Shown: positions 42,378-50,613 of the stretch, piece after piece
How positions within the stretch are numbered: the first letter of the stretch is position 1
How the letters are laid out: every line of letters begins with the position of its first letter
Assembly (NCBI GenBank): GCA_003507655.1
Contig: DNUZ01000009.1
Coordinates: 39,832 to 101,538, forward strand
Source of the DNA: Lachnospiraceae bacterium
GTDB taxonomy: Bacteria > Bacillota > Clostridia > Lachnospirales > Lachnospiraceae
Direction of reading: 5' to 3'
DNA length: 61,707 bases
The notes under the pieces: model-generated
Told to the model about the DNA's origin: nothing
Databases searched by the model: none
Seen by the model: only the letters and a program-made list of their open reading frames with translations
Translations under genes and position numbers: made by a program

Positions 42378-43005
42378 CGATATTGCTTCCTCCCCTGCTG
42401 CTGTTTTCGATAAATGTTGTATCTATATCATTTTCATACTTACGCATTTCCACCTGCAGCGGAGTCGGGTCCGGTGTGATCTTCTTTCTTCCGACATGGT
42501 TAAAAAATACCAGGATTCCAAACGCAATACCGATAGAATAAAACACTTCCAGTTCCGTAAATCCACTGGACTCTTTTCCCATCACCTGCATATAAAATTT
42601 TGAAAAAACTTCACTGACGCCGACATCGTTATTGAATGCCATGATCGTAAAGGCGGAACCGAAAAAGATCACAATGCACAATAAAATGGTCTTTAAATAA
42701 GCAACCCCCATCGGTGGATTCAGTCTTGGCACATATTCCACAATAAAGTCTGCCTCACCCTCATTTTGCACATCTGCATTCGGATAATCCTCATGGATCA
42801 GCTGAATGATCTTTAATATGGAAAATACCTGAAACTGATTTTTTTTCGCATGCATTCCCTGAAAAGAATACACTTTTTTCTGACGGATCTTGCGCAACAT
42901 CCCGACATCCGTACACTCAATTTTCGCGATGTCACCCAGCGTAATATTGCGGTTATGCACCAATACATTTTTATCTATCTTAATATAAATCGTCTGACTG
43001 CTCAT
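42367..43005 (-). CDS. spoVAA: Stage V sporulation protein AA
   Basis: 212 residues: N-terminal soluble domain (~1-110, VLVHNRNITLGDIAKIEC then FQVFSILKIIQLIHEDYPNA) and two membrane helices (~122-145 and ~175-190). The PTPLQVEMRKYENDID tail is the SpoVAA C-terminal signature. ATG 43005 directly follows the stop of the upstream 44-codon gene, whose end contains the ribosome site GGAGG. Confidence 0.93.
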   Translation of the reverse strand: MSSQTIYIKIDKNVLVHNRNITLGDIAKIECTDVGMLRKIRQKKVYSFQGMHAKKNQFQVFSILKIIQLIHEDYPNADVQNEGEADFIVEYVPRLNPPMGVAYLKTILLCIVIFFGSAFTIMAFNNDVGVSEVFSKFYMQVMGKESSGFTELEVFYSIGIAFGILVFFNHVGRKKITPDPTPLQVEMRKYENDIDTTFIENSSRGGSNIDVG

Positions 43006-43140
43006 CTATTCCTCCATCACCAGCACGGCACCTGCCATATTCTGTGCCTGTTTTCCTGCACGATCATAACAAAGGAGCCCAACTACCAATACAATGACGA
43101 TCATGGAAAACAGACACAGTCTGTATGTCTTCTGTTTCAT
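43006..43140 (-). CDS. 44-residue membrane peptide leading the spoVA operon
   Basis: MKQKTYRLCLFSMIVIVLVV begins a single membrane segment (~8-25), followed by a short tail (LLCYDRAGKQAQNMAGAVLV, then MEE). GAGGTGAT precedes the ATG at 43140 and the stop abuts spoVAA (TAG|ATG), so translation is coupled. A sigma-G-like promoter lies 29 bases upstream of the ATG. I know of no named family; presumed forespore membrane peptide. Confidence 0.65.
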   Translation of the reverse strand: MKQKTYRLCLFSMIVIVLVVGLLCYDRAGKQAQNMAGAVLVMEE

Positions 43141-43168
43141 CTTATCACCTCGTTTTTCCATTTGCCTC

Positions 43169-43198
43169 TAGTATGTCAGTTTTTTCTAAAAATATTCT
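43169..43198 (-). promoter_or_regulatory. Sigma-G/F-like forespore promoter of the spoVA operon
   Basis: Minus strand AGAATA (43193-43198), 17 bases, CATACTA (43169-43175). This matches the sigma-G consensus TGAATA-N17/18-CATACTA with one mismatch; spoVA is a known sigma-G target in Bacillus and Clostridium. Confidence 0.8.
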
Positions 43199-43320
43199 TT
43201 TCTTTTTTATTGAAATAAAGATTGACAAGCTCCTCTTTTTTGCATACTTTATTTATAGATTGCGTGAGGTCATTTCTCACACATCGCTAATTTACAATGA
43301 TACAAATACACGAGGTCACT

Positions 43321-44094
43321 ATGAATAAAAATCAGGAAATTTTATCTTTGGCAGTGCTTGCCGGAGAAATTCTCATAAAAAACGGAGGCGAAATTTTTCG
43401 CGTGGAAGATACGATGATGAGGATCATTGAATCCTACGGCATCACAGACTACAATGTCTATGTTCTCTCAAACGGAATTTTTGCCACCATTGATGAACAG
43501 GGCAGCCACCCCTACAGTCTGGTCCGTCATGTTGCTTTCAGCAATGTAAATTTAGAACGGATCGCTGCCGTAAACCAGCTCTCCCGCGAAATCTGTGAGT
43601 TCCACTATCCTCCGGGCGAAGCTATCCAAAAAATGAAAAACTGCAGCACCCTTCTCAGTGAAAAACAGTTACTCCGACACCTGGCTTCCGGATTTGGCTG
43701 TGCCGCATTTACCCTGCTTTTTGGTGGAAAATATTTAGACTGCTTTTTTTCTCTTTTTATTGGAATTGCCCTGCAGTCCTTTTTGTACCATGCCAGAATA
43801 CGGCAGTCCTCCCGCTTTTTTTATACGATTGCCGCAAGTGCTCTCGTAACGGCACTCAGCATTTTACCTTATGCCCTGCATGCACCTGTCATGGTCGATA
43901 AAATGGTCATCGGCTGTATCATGCCACTTGTTCCGGGACTGCTTTTAACCAATGCCATTCGGGATTTCTTTAATGTAGATTTTCTTTCCGGTGTCATCCA
44001 CATGGTAGACGCACTTGTAACAGCGCTTTGTATCGCTGTTGGTGTCGGTGCCGTGATGACCTGTTACCAGTTTTTCGGAGGTATTTTATTATGA
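43321..44094 (+). CDS. Threonine/serine exporter, ThrE N-terminal half
   Basis: 257 residues. ThrE_1 (DUF1212) fold: cytoplasmic N-terminus with LAGEILIKNGGEIFRVEDTM and ESYGITDYNVYVLSNGIFAT (~12-55), then five membrane helices ending VGAVMTCYQFFGGILL. The motif VPGLLLTNAIRDFFNVDFLSG is typical. The gene overlaps its partner by 4 bases (ATGA). Split two-subunit ThrE systems are usual in Clostridia. ATG 43321 has GAGGTC before it. Confidence 0.9.
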   Translation: MNKNQEILSLAVLAGEILIKNGGEIFRVEDTMMRIIESYGITDYNVYVLSNGIFATIDEQGSHPYSLVRHVAFSNVNLERIAAVNQLSREICEFHYPPGEAIQKMKNCSTLLSEKQLLRHLASGFGCAAFTLLFGGKYLDCFFSLFIGIALQSFLYHARIRQSSRFFYTIAASALVTALSILPYALHAPVMVDKMVIGCIMPLVPGLLLTNAIRDFFNVDFLSGVIHMVDALVTALCIAVGVGAVMTCYQFFGGILL

Positions 44095-44525
44095 TCGGAC
44101 AATTATTATTAGCGTTTATTTCTACCTTTGCTTTTGCCATACTGTTTTCTGCTCCACGCTCACAGTATTTTGCCTGTGGTCTTTGCGGCTGCTTTACCTG
44201 GGGAATGTACCTGCTTTTTCAAAAGTTCGGCAACAGTGTTGTAATCGCTGCCCTTTTTGCTACCTTCTTTGTAACCGTTTTAGCAAGAATACTTTCTATT
44301 ATAAAAAAAGCTCCCGTTACTATCTATCTGGTAACAGGAATCCTTCCTTTAGTTCCGGGTGCCGGAATCTATTATACTTCTTACCACCTGATCATGAATC
44401 ACGGCAGAATGGCTGCCTCTATGGGGCTGGAAACTTTCAAGATGGCAGGTGCCATTGCACTGGGTATTATCTTCGGTTCTGCGATACCGATGAAATGGAT
44501 ACAGAAATGTCGGAAATGCTCGTAG
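44091..44525 (+). CDS. Threonine/serine exporter, ThrE C-terminal half
   Basis: 144 residues, ThrE_2 (DUF3815) type: four or five helices with the family pattern FAILFSAPRSQYFACGLCGC (~14-33) and LVTGILPLVPGAGIYYTSY (~80-98). ATG 44091 overlaps the partner's stop and follows GGAGGT. The two halves make one exporter; substrate threonine/serine is inferred from family. Confidence 0.9.
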   Translation: MIGQLLLAFISTFAFAILFSAPRSQYFACGLCGCFTWGMYLLFQKFGNSVVIAALFATFFVTVLARILSIIKKAPVTIYLVTGILPLVPGAGIYYTSYHLIMNHGRMAASMGLETFKMAGAIALGIIFGSAIPMKWIQKCRKCS

Positions 44526-44535
44526 GGGTATTCCT

Positions 44536-44703
44536 GTTCCCGGCTATCCCCACTGACATGCTGCGTTTCCTGTTCGTCTCACACGCCTTTTTGCTCATGT
44601 TTTGTGCAACTCACCCTACGGGCTCAGACAGGCACAAAACACGAGCGGCGGTGTGCTCCTCACGACGGAAGCCTCGCAACTGTCTGTGTGGATAGCCGAG
44701 AAC
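44536..44703. repeat. 168-bp nested-palindrome element (element B)
   Basis: Outer arms GTTCCCGGCTATCCCCAC (44536-44553) and GTGTGGATAGCCGAGAAC (44686-44703) pair at 16 of 18. Inner arms GCTCATGTTTTGTGC (44593-44607) and GCACAAAACACGAGC (44632-44646) pair at 14 of 15, with CCC-TAC-GGG at the tip; more partial pairing lies between. No credible protein; a plus-strand frame here has no ribosome site. Size and plan resemble element A, but the sequence does not. It could be a terminator-like structure after thrE, a MITE, or an RNA. The rest of the gap (44704-44883) is AT-rich and empty. Confidence 0.65.
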
Positions 44704-44883
44704 TGCTACATTGTGTAGAAAATCACTAAAATAACTTATTTTAAGGATTACTTAATCAGAAGTTTTGAGAACTTGTATTTTAAAATTTTTAATTCATGTA
44801 AGTATAGGAAATCTCAATGTAAAACTCAACTCACTCCTCCCGAACTGCTTTAGAAAACGTATATCCCAGCGAGCTCCCGGCGA

Positions 44884-45282
44884 TTATGAAAAGTTTCTTT
44901 TTGTGCTATGGAGATGAAACTCCCGGAAGCGTGGAGCCCTCTGGCGAACACGCTCCCTGCTTTTAAGGAGGTTCATCGGAATGGTCAGCACAATGAAACT
45001 TGGAATAATCGTCGGGAGCCCGCTGAACATATCACTTCCTAACACAAAAAGCTCATACATCAATCCCATCGCATAAACACCGGAAAGCCTTGCTGTCAGC
45101 ACACTCCGTTCAGTGATCGGCATTGCAAACAAAAGATCATTGTCCCTTACCTGATACAGAGTGGAAAATGTGTTAAAAACACTTCCGAACACTCCTAAGG
45201 TCACACTGACAATACCCATCAGAGCCATATAAAGCCATGCAAAGACTTCCATCAGTTGTTTTTTGATCAATGTTTTTGTCAT
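44884..45282 (-). pseudogene. ABC-2-type permease remnant with internal deletion
   Basis: 132 residues. The first 15 residues MTKTLIKKQLMEVFA match the start of large Clostridia ABC permeases (~500-550 residues), but the next part, WLYMALMGIVSVTLGVFGSV with NTFSTLYQVRDNDLLFAMPI, normally occurs 60-80 residues later. The C-terminus changes into an unlikely Arg-rich tail (ESR-like, REFHLHS). So an early in-frame deletion and loss of the C-terminal two thirds are both apparent. It overlaps the ATPase gene by 4 bases. Confidence 0.75.
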
Positions 45283-45893
45283 TGCACATCCTCCAATTCC
45301 AAAAATACATCTTCTAAAGAAGCATCGCCTCTGACTTCATCCATCGTCCCGGATTCACAAAGCTCCCGCATGGTCGTTTTCAAAAGATGTGATGCCTTTG
45401 GGTCGAGCCCCACGAAAGGTTCATCCATAATGATCAGCTTCGGTTCATGGACAAGCGCGGAAATGATCGCCAGTTTTTGCTTCATACCATGGGAATAGGC
45501 AGAGATCGGCTGTGCAAGATCCTCCGTCAGTTCAAACATATCTGCATATTTGCGGATACGCTCCTGACGTTCCTTCGCACCCACTTTAAAAATATCTGCC
45601 ACAAAATTTAAAAACTGTATCCCCGTCATAAAGTCGTACAGATCCGGATTGTCCGGAATATATGCCAGCTTTGCTTTACATGCAAGCGGCTGTTCCTTTA
45701 CGGAGGTTCCGTCGATCAGGATTTCCCCTTCCTCAAACTGTAATATTCCACAACAGGATTTAATGGTTGTCGTTTTCCCCGCACCATTATGCCCGATAAA
45801 TCCATAGATTTCTCCCGGCCGGATATGTAAGGACAGATTGTCCACTGCCTTTTTGTCTCCATATACTTTTGTCAGATTTTTAATCTTTAACAC
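45279..45893 (-). pseudogene. ABC transporter ATPase with internal deletion removing the H-loop
   Basis: 204 residues; relatives have about 240. Walker A GHNGAGKTT (~34), Q-loop/IPDNPDLYDFMTG, signature YSHGMKQKLAI (~134) and Walker B LIIMDEPFVGLDP are intact. After LLKTTMRELCESG the sequence jumps to TMDEVRGDASLEDVFLELED, losing about 35 residues that normally contain the switch His (FSTH) and following strand. Without it ATP hydrolysis should be lost. Because the deletion keeps the frame, the gene still reads as open. Confidence 0.78.
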
Positions 45894-46002
45894 GATATGC
45901 CCTCCACCTTGTTATTTATCTGTATTGTACCTTTCGGAGCATTTTTCTCATAGGCATATTTTGTAGCAGAATGTATCTTTTTTATAGAAAATCCTTTATC
46001 AA

Positions 46003-46083
46003 AAAAGCAGGATGGCAGAACATCCCTTCCGCAAAGTACAGCCCTTACCATAACCATACCTGCGGATTTCTGACATTCTGCCA
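46003..46083 (-). terminator. Long structured terminator after the aminotransferase gene
   Basis: Minus strand: GGCAGAA pairs with TTCTGCC and, inside, TCCGCA with TGCGGA, around a ~30-base loop, then ATCCTGCTTTTTT. Probably the terminator of the gene at 46154, unusually long. Confidence 0.5.
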
Positions 46084-46153
46084 CTTATTTCCTGTTTATT
46101 TATATGAAGTTTCTATATCACATGTTTACGCTGCCCTGATGTTGTAGCAGTTT

Positions 46154-47437
46154 TTATGCCTCTAATAATTTTTCTACCGAAGCTAATTTAACGCAGAGGA
46201 CAAAGACTTCTGCTGCCTGACGAAGTTCCTCTAAAGTCGGATAAGACGGTGCAATCCTGATCACAAAATCTCTTGGATCGGTTCCATATGGGAATGGTGC
46301 TCCGGCTCCGGTCAGGACTACGCCTGCCTCTTTTGCTTTTTTTACCACAGAAGTTGCACAGCCTTCTAAAGTTTCAAAGGTAATGAAATATCCGCCAAGA
46401 GGTTTTGTCCAGGTTCCGATACCAAGACCTTCTAATTCTTTGGTTAAGATCTCATCCACCATTTCAAATTTCGGACGCAGGATGTCTGCATGCTGTTTCA
46501 TCTTTGCTTTGATGCCATCTAAATCCTTGAAATATTTTATATGACGGTACTGGTTGACTTTGTCATAACCGATCGTCTGAATGGTCATACTCTTTCTGAT
46601 AAAATCCAGATTCTTTTTTGAAGATGCCATGGCTGCAATTCCTGCTCCCGCAAAGGTCACTTTAGAAGTAGATGCAAACTCATAGACAATATCCGGATTT
46701 CCTGCTTTTTCACACTCTGAAATAATGTCTAAAAGCTCTGCCTGTCTGTCCTCATATAAATGATGTACTACATAGGAATTATCCCAGAAAATCCTGAAAT
46801 CTTCTGCTGCCGGTTTTAACGCCGCGAAACGTTTTACCGTCTCATCGGAATAGACATAACCCTGTGGATTGGAATATTTCGGCACACACCAAATTCCTTT
46901 TACGGAAGGATCATTATTGACATACTGTTCTACCATATCCATATCCGGTCCGTCTTCTGTCATCGGGATATTGATCATTTCGATGCCAAAATGCTCGGTA
47001 ATCGCAAAATGTCTGTCATATCCCGGAACAGGACAGAGAAATTTAATCTTATCTAAATGACACCAAGGCGTACTTCCACAGACACCATGTGTCATAGAAC
47101 GTGACACGGTATCATACATGATCGTAAGACTTGCATTTCCAAATACCAGTACATTCTCAGCTTTTGTTCCCATCATATCTGCCATCAGTTTTTTTGCTTC
47201 CGGAATACCATCCATCTCACCGTAATTGCGTACATCAATTCCGTTTTCTGCAACCATCTCACTCTTAGAATCCAGTACGTCTAAAATATCCATGACCATA
47301 TCCAACTGCTCGACTGCCGGTTTTCCTCTTGCCATGTTCAGACTCAGATCCATCTTCTGGTATTCCTTATACGCTGCTTTCAAACTTTCTTTTTCCTGTA
47401 ACAACTCTTCTTTTGACATTTCCTGATAAGACTTCAT
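46154..47437 (-). CDS. PLP-dependent aminotransferase, type Ic aspartate aminotransferase-like
   Basis: 427 residues. The N-terminal LSLNMARGKPAVEQLDMVMD and RNYGEMDGIPEAKKLMADMM segments, and the Lys-bearing STSKVTFAGAGIAAMASS (~255, Lys forms the PLP Schiff base), match the PF12897-type aminotransferases described as class Ic aspartate aminotransferase. Further marks: KYSNPQGYVYSDETV and the C-terminal RIAPSYPTLEEL with the substrate-binding Arg. Expected to make aspartate/glutamate from 2-oxoacids; the exact acceptor is inferred. It stands alone downstream of rarA. Confidence 0.88.
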   Translation of the reverse strand: MKSYQEMSKEELLQEKESLKAAYKEYQKMDLSLNMARGKPAVEQLDMVMDILDVLDSKSEMVAENGIDVRNYGEMDGIPEAKKLMADMMGTKAENVLVFGNASLTIMYDTVSRSMTHGVCGSTPWCHLDKIKFLCPVPGYDRHFAITEHFGIEMINIPMTEDGPDMDMVEQYVNNDPSVKGIWCVPKYSNPQGYVYSDETVKRFAALKPAAEDFRIFWDNSYVVHHLYEDRQAELLDIISECEKAGNPDIVYEFASTSKVTFAGAGIAAMASSKKNLDFIRKSMTIQTIGYDKVNQYRHIKYFKDLDGIKAKMKQHADILRPKFEMVDEILTKELEGLGIGTWTKPLGGYFITFETLEGCATSVVKKAKEAGVVLTGAGAPFPYGTDPRDFVIRIAPSYPTLEELRQAAEVFVLCVKLASVEKLLEA

Positions 47438-47470
47438 ATTTCCTCCTAAACTCCTTCATGCTTTATCATA

Positions 47471-48802
47471 TTAGTTTTCTGTCTGATTGCCTCTTAAAAA
47501 CTGTAAATGCTCCTTAATCTGTTTTTCATAACCGATCTCTGTCGGCTCATAAAAGACCTCGTCTTTTAAGGCATCCGGCAGATATTGTTGTTCTACATAG
47601 TGGTTCGGGTAATTATGTGCATATAAATAACCCAGACCATGTCCTAATTTTTCGCTTCCTTTATAATGGGCGTCCTGTAAATGTACCGGCACCGGAGCAG
47701 TCATCGTCTGCTTCATGCACTCGGTTGCCCGGTCAACGGCTAAATAGGATGCATTACTCTTTGGAGCCGATGCTAAATAAGTAGCTGCCTGTGCTAAAAT
47801 GATCCTTGCCTCCGGCATCCCGATCCGCTCTACTGCTAATGCTGCAGAAACTGCCACATTCAATGCATTCGGGTCTGCATTTCCCACATCCTCGGATGCA
47901 CTGATCATCATTCTCCTTGCAATAAACCGGATATCTTCGCCTGCATACAACATTCTAGCGAGATAATAAACGGCTGCATCCGGATCCGAACCGCGGATAC
48001 TCTTGATAAATGCAGAGATCGTATCATAGTGCTGATCTCCCATTTTATCATACCGCACTGCCCGCTTCTGTATACATTCCTGTGCTACGTCTAGGGTAAT
48101 GTGGATCTTACCGTCCTCGCTCCGCTCCGTGGTCAGTACGCCAAGCTCTATTGCCGTTAATGCTGCCCTTGCATCTCCATTACTGATATCCGCTAAAAAA
48201 TCCTCGGCATCCGGCTCTAAAACGGCATGGTAGGCACCCATTCCCCGTTCCTCATCGGTTACGGCACGTCTTAAAAGTATGCGGATGTCCTCTTTATCTA
48301 ATGACTTTAATTCAAAAATGACTGACCTTGAGAGCAGTGCCCCATTTACCTCAAAATACGGGTTCTCTGTGGTTGCCCCGATCAAGATGATCGTACCGTC
48401 CTCGACAAACGGAAGCAGATAATCCTGCTGTCCCTTGTTAAAGCGATGGATCTCATCTATAAAAAGGATCGTCCGTCTTCCATACATGCCAAGACTGTTC
48501 TTCGCCTGTTCGACCACAGCCTCCATATCCTTTTTTCCGGCGGCAGTTGCATTGATCGACACAAATTCTGCTTTCGTTGCTCCCGCAATGACCTTTGCAA
48601 GTGTGGTTTTTCCGGTACCGGGTGGTCCGTAGAAAATAACCGAACTCAACTTGTCTGCCCGGATCGCACGGTAAAGCAGCTTATCCTTTCCGATAATGTG
48701 CTGCTGTCCAACCACCTCCTCTAATGTCTTTGGTCGCATTCTATTTGCCAGCGGAGATTCATTTTGCATATTTTGTTCTCTCATGTAGTCAAATAAATCC
48801 AT
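47471..48802 (-). CDS. rarA: Replication-associated recombination protein A (AAA+ ATPase)
   Basis: 443 residues. RarA/MgsA acts at stalled forks and in recombination. Start region SPLANRMRPKTLEEVVGQQH, Walker A GPPGTGKTTLAK (~58), Walker B LFIDEIHRFNKGQQD (~115), sensor 1 IGATTENPYFEVN, Arg-finger region SRSVIFELK, and the C-terminal tetramerisation part with YLARMLYAGEDIRFIARRM and LPDALKDEVFYEPTEIGYE. Length and motifs are normal. Confidence 0.95.
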   Translation of the reverse strand: MDLFDYMREQNMQNESPLANRMRPKTLEEVVGQQHIIGKDKLLYRAIRADKLSSVIFYGPPGTGKTTLAKVIAGATKAEFVSINATAAGKKDMEAVVEQAKNSLGMYGRRTILFIDEIHRFNKGQQDYLLPFVEDGTIILIGATTENPYFEVNGALLSRSVIFELKSLDKEDIRILLRRAVTDEERGMGAYHAVLEPDAEDFLADISNGDARAALTAIELGVLTTERSEDGKIHITLDVAQECIQKRAVRYDKMGDQHYDTISAFIKSIRGSDPDAAVYYLARMLYAGEDIRFIARRMMISASEDVGNADPNALNVAVSAALAVERIGMPEARIILAQAATYLASAPKSNASYLAVDRATECMKQTMTAPVPVHLQDAHYKGSEKLGHGLGYLYAHNYPNHYVEQQYLPDALKDEVFYEPTEIGYEKQIKEHLQFLRGNQTEN

Positions 48803-48877
48803 TTTTATCCCCTTATCCTTATAAAATATACATCATTTTGCAAGTTGAAGCAATACAAATTTCATTTTTATGGATTT

Positions 48878-49594
48878 TTATTCAAAAATCACCTCATCCA
48901 CGGTAACGAATTCATATCCCTGTTTTTCTAAGGCATCAATGATCCCAAGTGCTGCCTCCACACTGCTTTCCGATGCATCATGCAGTAAAATGATATCATC
49001 TTCCTCCACCGCTTTTACTACTTTTTCTATGACGGTAGACGAACTTCCGCAGCACCAGTCGAGCGGGTCCACGTCCCAAAGCACGATCATCATATTCTTC
49101 GCACAACTGCATTCCGGTGGCTCATTTCCAAACGGCGGTCTTAAATACTGCGGATATTCTCCGGTAATCTTATGGATTGCCTCACTTGTCATCCGGATCT
49201 GCTTTGCAGCATCCGTTTTAGAAAGGTTCGCTAGATTGACATGGTCATAGGAATGATTTCCAATCATATGTCCTTCCTGATACATTCTCTTTACAATATC
49301 GGGATATGCTTCTGCCTGCTTTCCCAACAAAAAAAAGGTTGCCTTGACATTTCTCTTTTTCAGTCCGTCTAAGAGCATCTCCGTATAATCCGGATCAGGA
49401 CCATCATCAAAAGTCAGTGCTACCTTCTTTTTCACTGCATCTGCGTCCTCTCCTTTTGCCTGCACGTCTCCATTTTGAACAGGAACCGTATTCTGTGCGA
49501 CTCTTTGCTCCATGTTTACAGTCAAAACCTGAACTGCCAGCAGTGTCCATGCCAGCAGATTGATACATAACAACCATTTTGCAGCTTTTTTCAT
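48878..49594 (-). CDS. Membrane-anchored polysaccharide deacetylase (NodB domain)
   Basis: 238 residues. N-terminal membrane anchor (~4-24, WLLCINLLAWTLLAVQVLTV), then the NodB deacetylase domain: motif 1 LTFDDGPDPDYTE (~64), motif 2 IGNHSYDHVNLANL (~112, both His), motif 3 LRPPFGNEPP (~150), motif 4 around VDPLDWCCGS and motif 5 DIILLHDASESS (~200). All metal and catalytic residues are present, so it should deacetylate N-acetyl sugar polymers or peptidoglycan outside the cell. It is the last gene of the condensation-protein operon, 34 bases after the esterase. Confidence 0.9.
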   Translation of the reverse strand: MKKAAKWLLCINLLAWTLLAVQVLTVNMEQRVAQNTVPVQNGDVQAKGEDADAVKKKVALTFDDGPDPDYTEMLLDGLKKRNVKATFFLLGKQAEAYPDIVKRMYQEGHMIGNHSYDHVNLANLSKTDAAKQIRMTSEAIHKITGEYPQYLRPPFGNEPPECSCAKNMMIVLWDVDPLDWCCGSSSTVIEKVVKAVEEDDIILLHDASESSVEAALGIIDALEKQGYEFVTVDEVIFE

Positions 49595-49628
49595 GATAAC
49601 TCCACAGTATTTTTCTTTCTGTAGAATC

Positions 49629-50582
49629 CTATGCTTTTTCCTCTTTACTTATGTTCTGCATTTCATTCTCTTCTGTATCTAAATAATGCAAAAAACGTTT
49701 GATCTCTGCCCATGCCTTCTTCGATTCCGGCATCAGCAGCATTGCCATTTGAAACACATGGAACATTCCCTCATATATGGAAAGTTTTACTTTGCCTCCG
49801 GCTTCTTTTGCTTTTTTCGCAACTCTGGTCGAATCGCTTAAGAGCATTTCATAGGAACCCACCTGTATCAGCAGTGGTGGAAATCCTTCATAATCACCAA
49901 ATAAGGGAGAAATATACTCATTCGTCGGGTCATTGTCTCCAAGGTAGTCCTTGTTATATAACATACTGTCCCTTGTTTTTCCAAACAACGGGTCTTTTTC
50001 AAAGTTTGTTTCCACTGATTCGCCGCTGATCGTTAGATCTGTCCACGGTGACATGGCGATCACACCGGACGGCAGCGGTTCTTTATGGTTTTTCAGCCAT
50101 AGGCAGAGTGCCAATGCCAATCCGCCACCGGCGGAATCTCCTGCCACAACAATTTTTTCTGCCGGATATCCCTGCTCTAACAGCCAGTGATATGCCGCGA
50201 TCGTATCCTCTAATGCCGCCGGATACGGATGCTCCGGTGCAACCCGGTAATCAATGGTCAATACACGGCAGTTGCCGCCCAACTCACTGTAAAGTGCCGC
50301 AAACGAACGGTATGCATTCTTCATCGTGGCTATATATCCGCCTCCATGAATCTGCAGCACCACCCGGCTGCCCACATTTTCCACCGGCTCTAACAGCTCC
50401 ATGGTAAAATTTTCCATAAGGATCATGGTATTGGTAAACTGCTCCGGACATTTCCACTCCGGTTCTAAATCCACAGCTCTTTTTCTTAACTCTCCGCTTT
50501 TTATCTTTTTGCCGATCAACAGATCATTTGAAAAACGGGCAATCAGATCACGGATCACTTTTCCTCTGATACTTTCTGCCAT
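49629..50582 (-). CDS. HSL-family alpha/beta hydrolase (esterase)
   Basis: 317 residues of the hormone-sensitive-lipase family. Oxyanion motif HGGGYIA (~80), nucleophile GDSAGGGLAL (~147), acid Asp in the LLIQVGSYEMLLSDS segment (~245) and His in GMFHVFQM (~275). RVAPEHPYPAALED is diagnostic. No signal peptide: cytosolic esterase/lipase or acyl deacetylase. Lies 31 bases after the zinc-ribbon protein in a four-gene operon with the acyltransferase-like condensation protein, so it could edit or release the ester made by that protein. Confidence 0.88.
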   Translation of the reverse strand: MAESIRGKVIRDLIARFSNDLLIGKKIKSGELRKRAVDLEPEWKCPEQFTNTMILMENFTMELLEPVENVGSRVVLQIHGGGYIATMKNAYRSFAALYSELGGNCRVLTIDYRVAPEHPYPAALEDTIAAYHWLLEQGYPAEKIVVAGDSAGGGLALALCLWLKNHKEPLPSGVIAMSPWTDLTISGESVETNFEKDPLFGKTRDSMLYNKDYLGDNDPTNEYISPLFGDYEGFPPLLIQVGSYEMLLSDSTRVAKKAKEAGGKVKLSIYEGMFHVFQMAMLLMPESKKAWAEIKRFLHYLDTEENEMQNISKEEKA

Positions 50583-50613
50583 ATTTTCTTCTTACTCCTT
50601 ACGCCTCAGTTTC

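Noticed and set aside
44183..44695. A 170-codon plus-strand frame overlapping thrE and element B
   Set aside because: Frame-shifted relative to the good thrE gene, Cys/Ser-rich without domains and no ribosome site.
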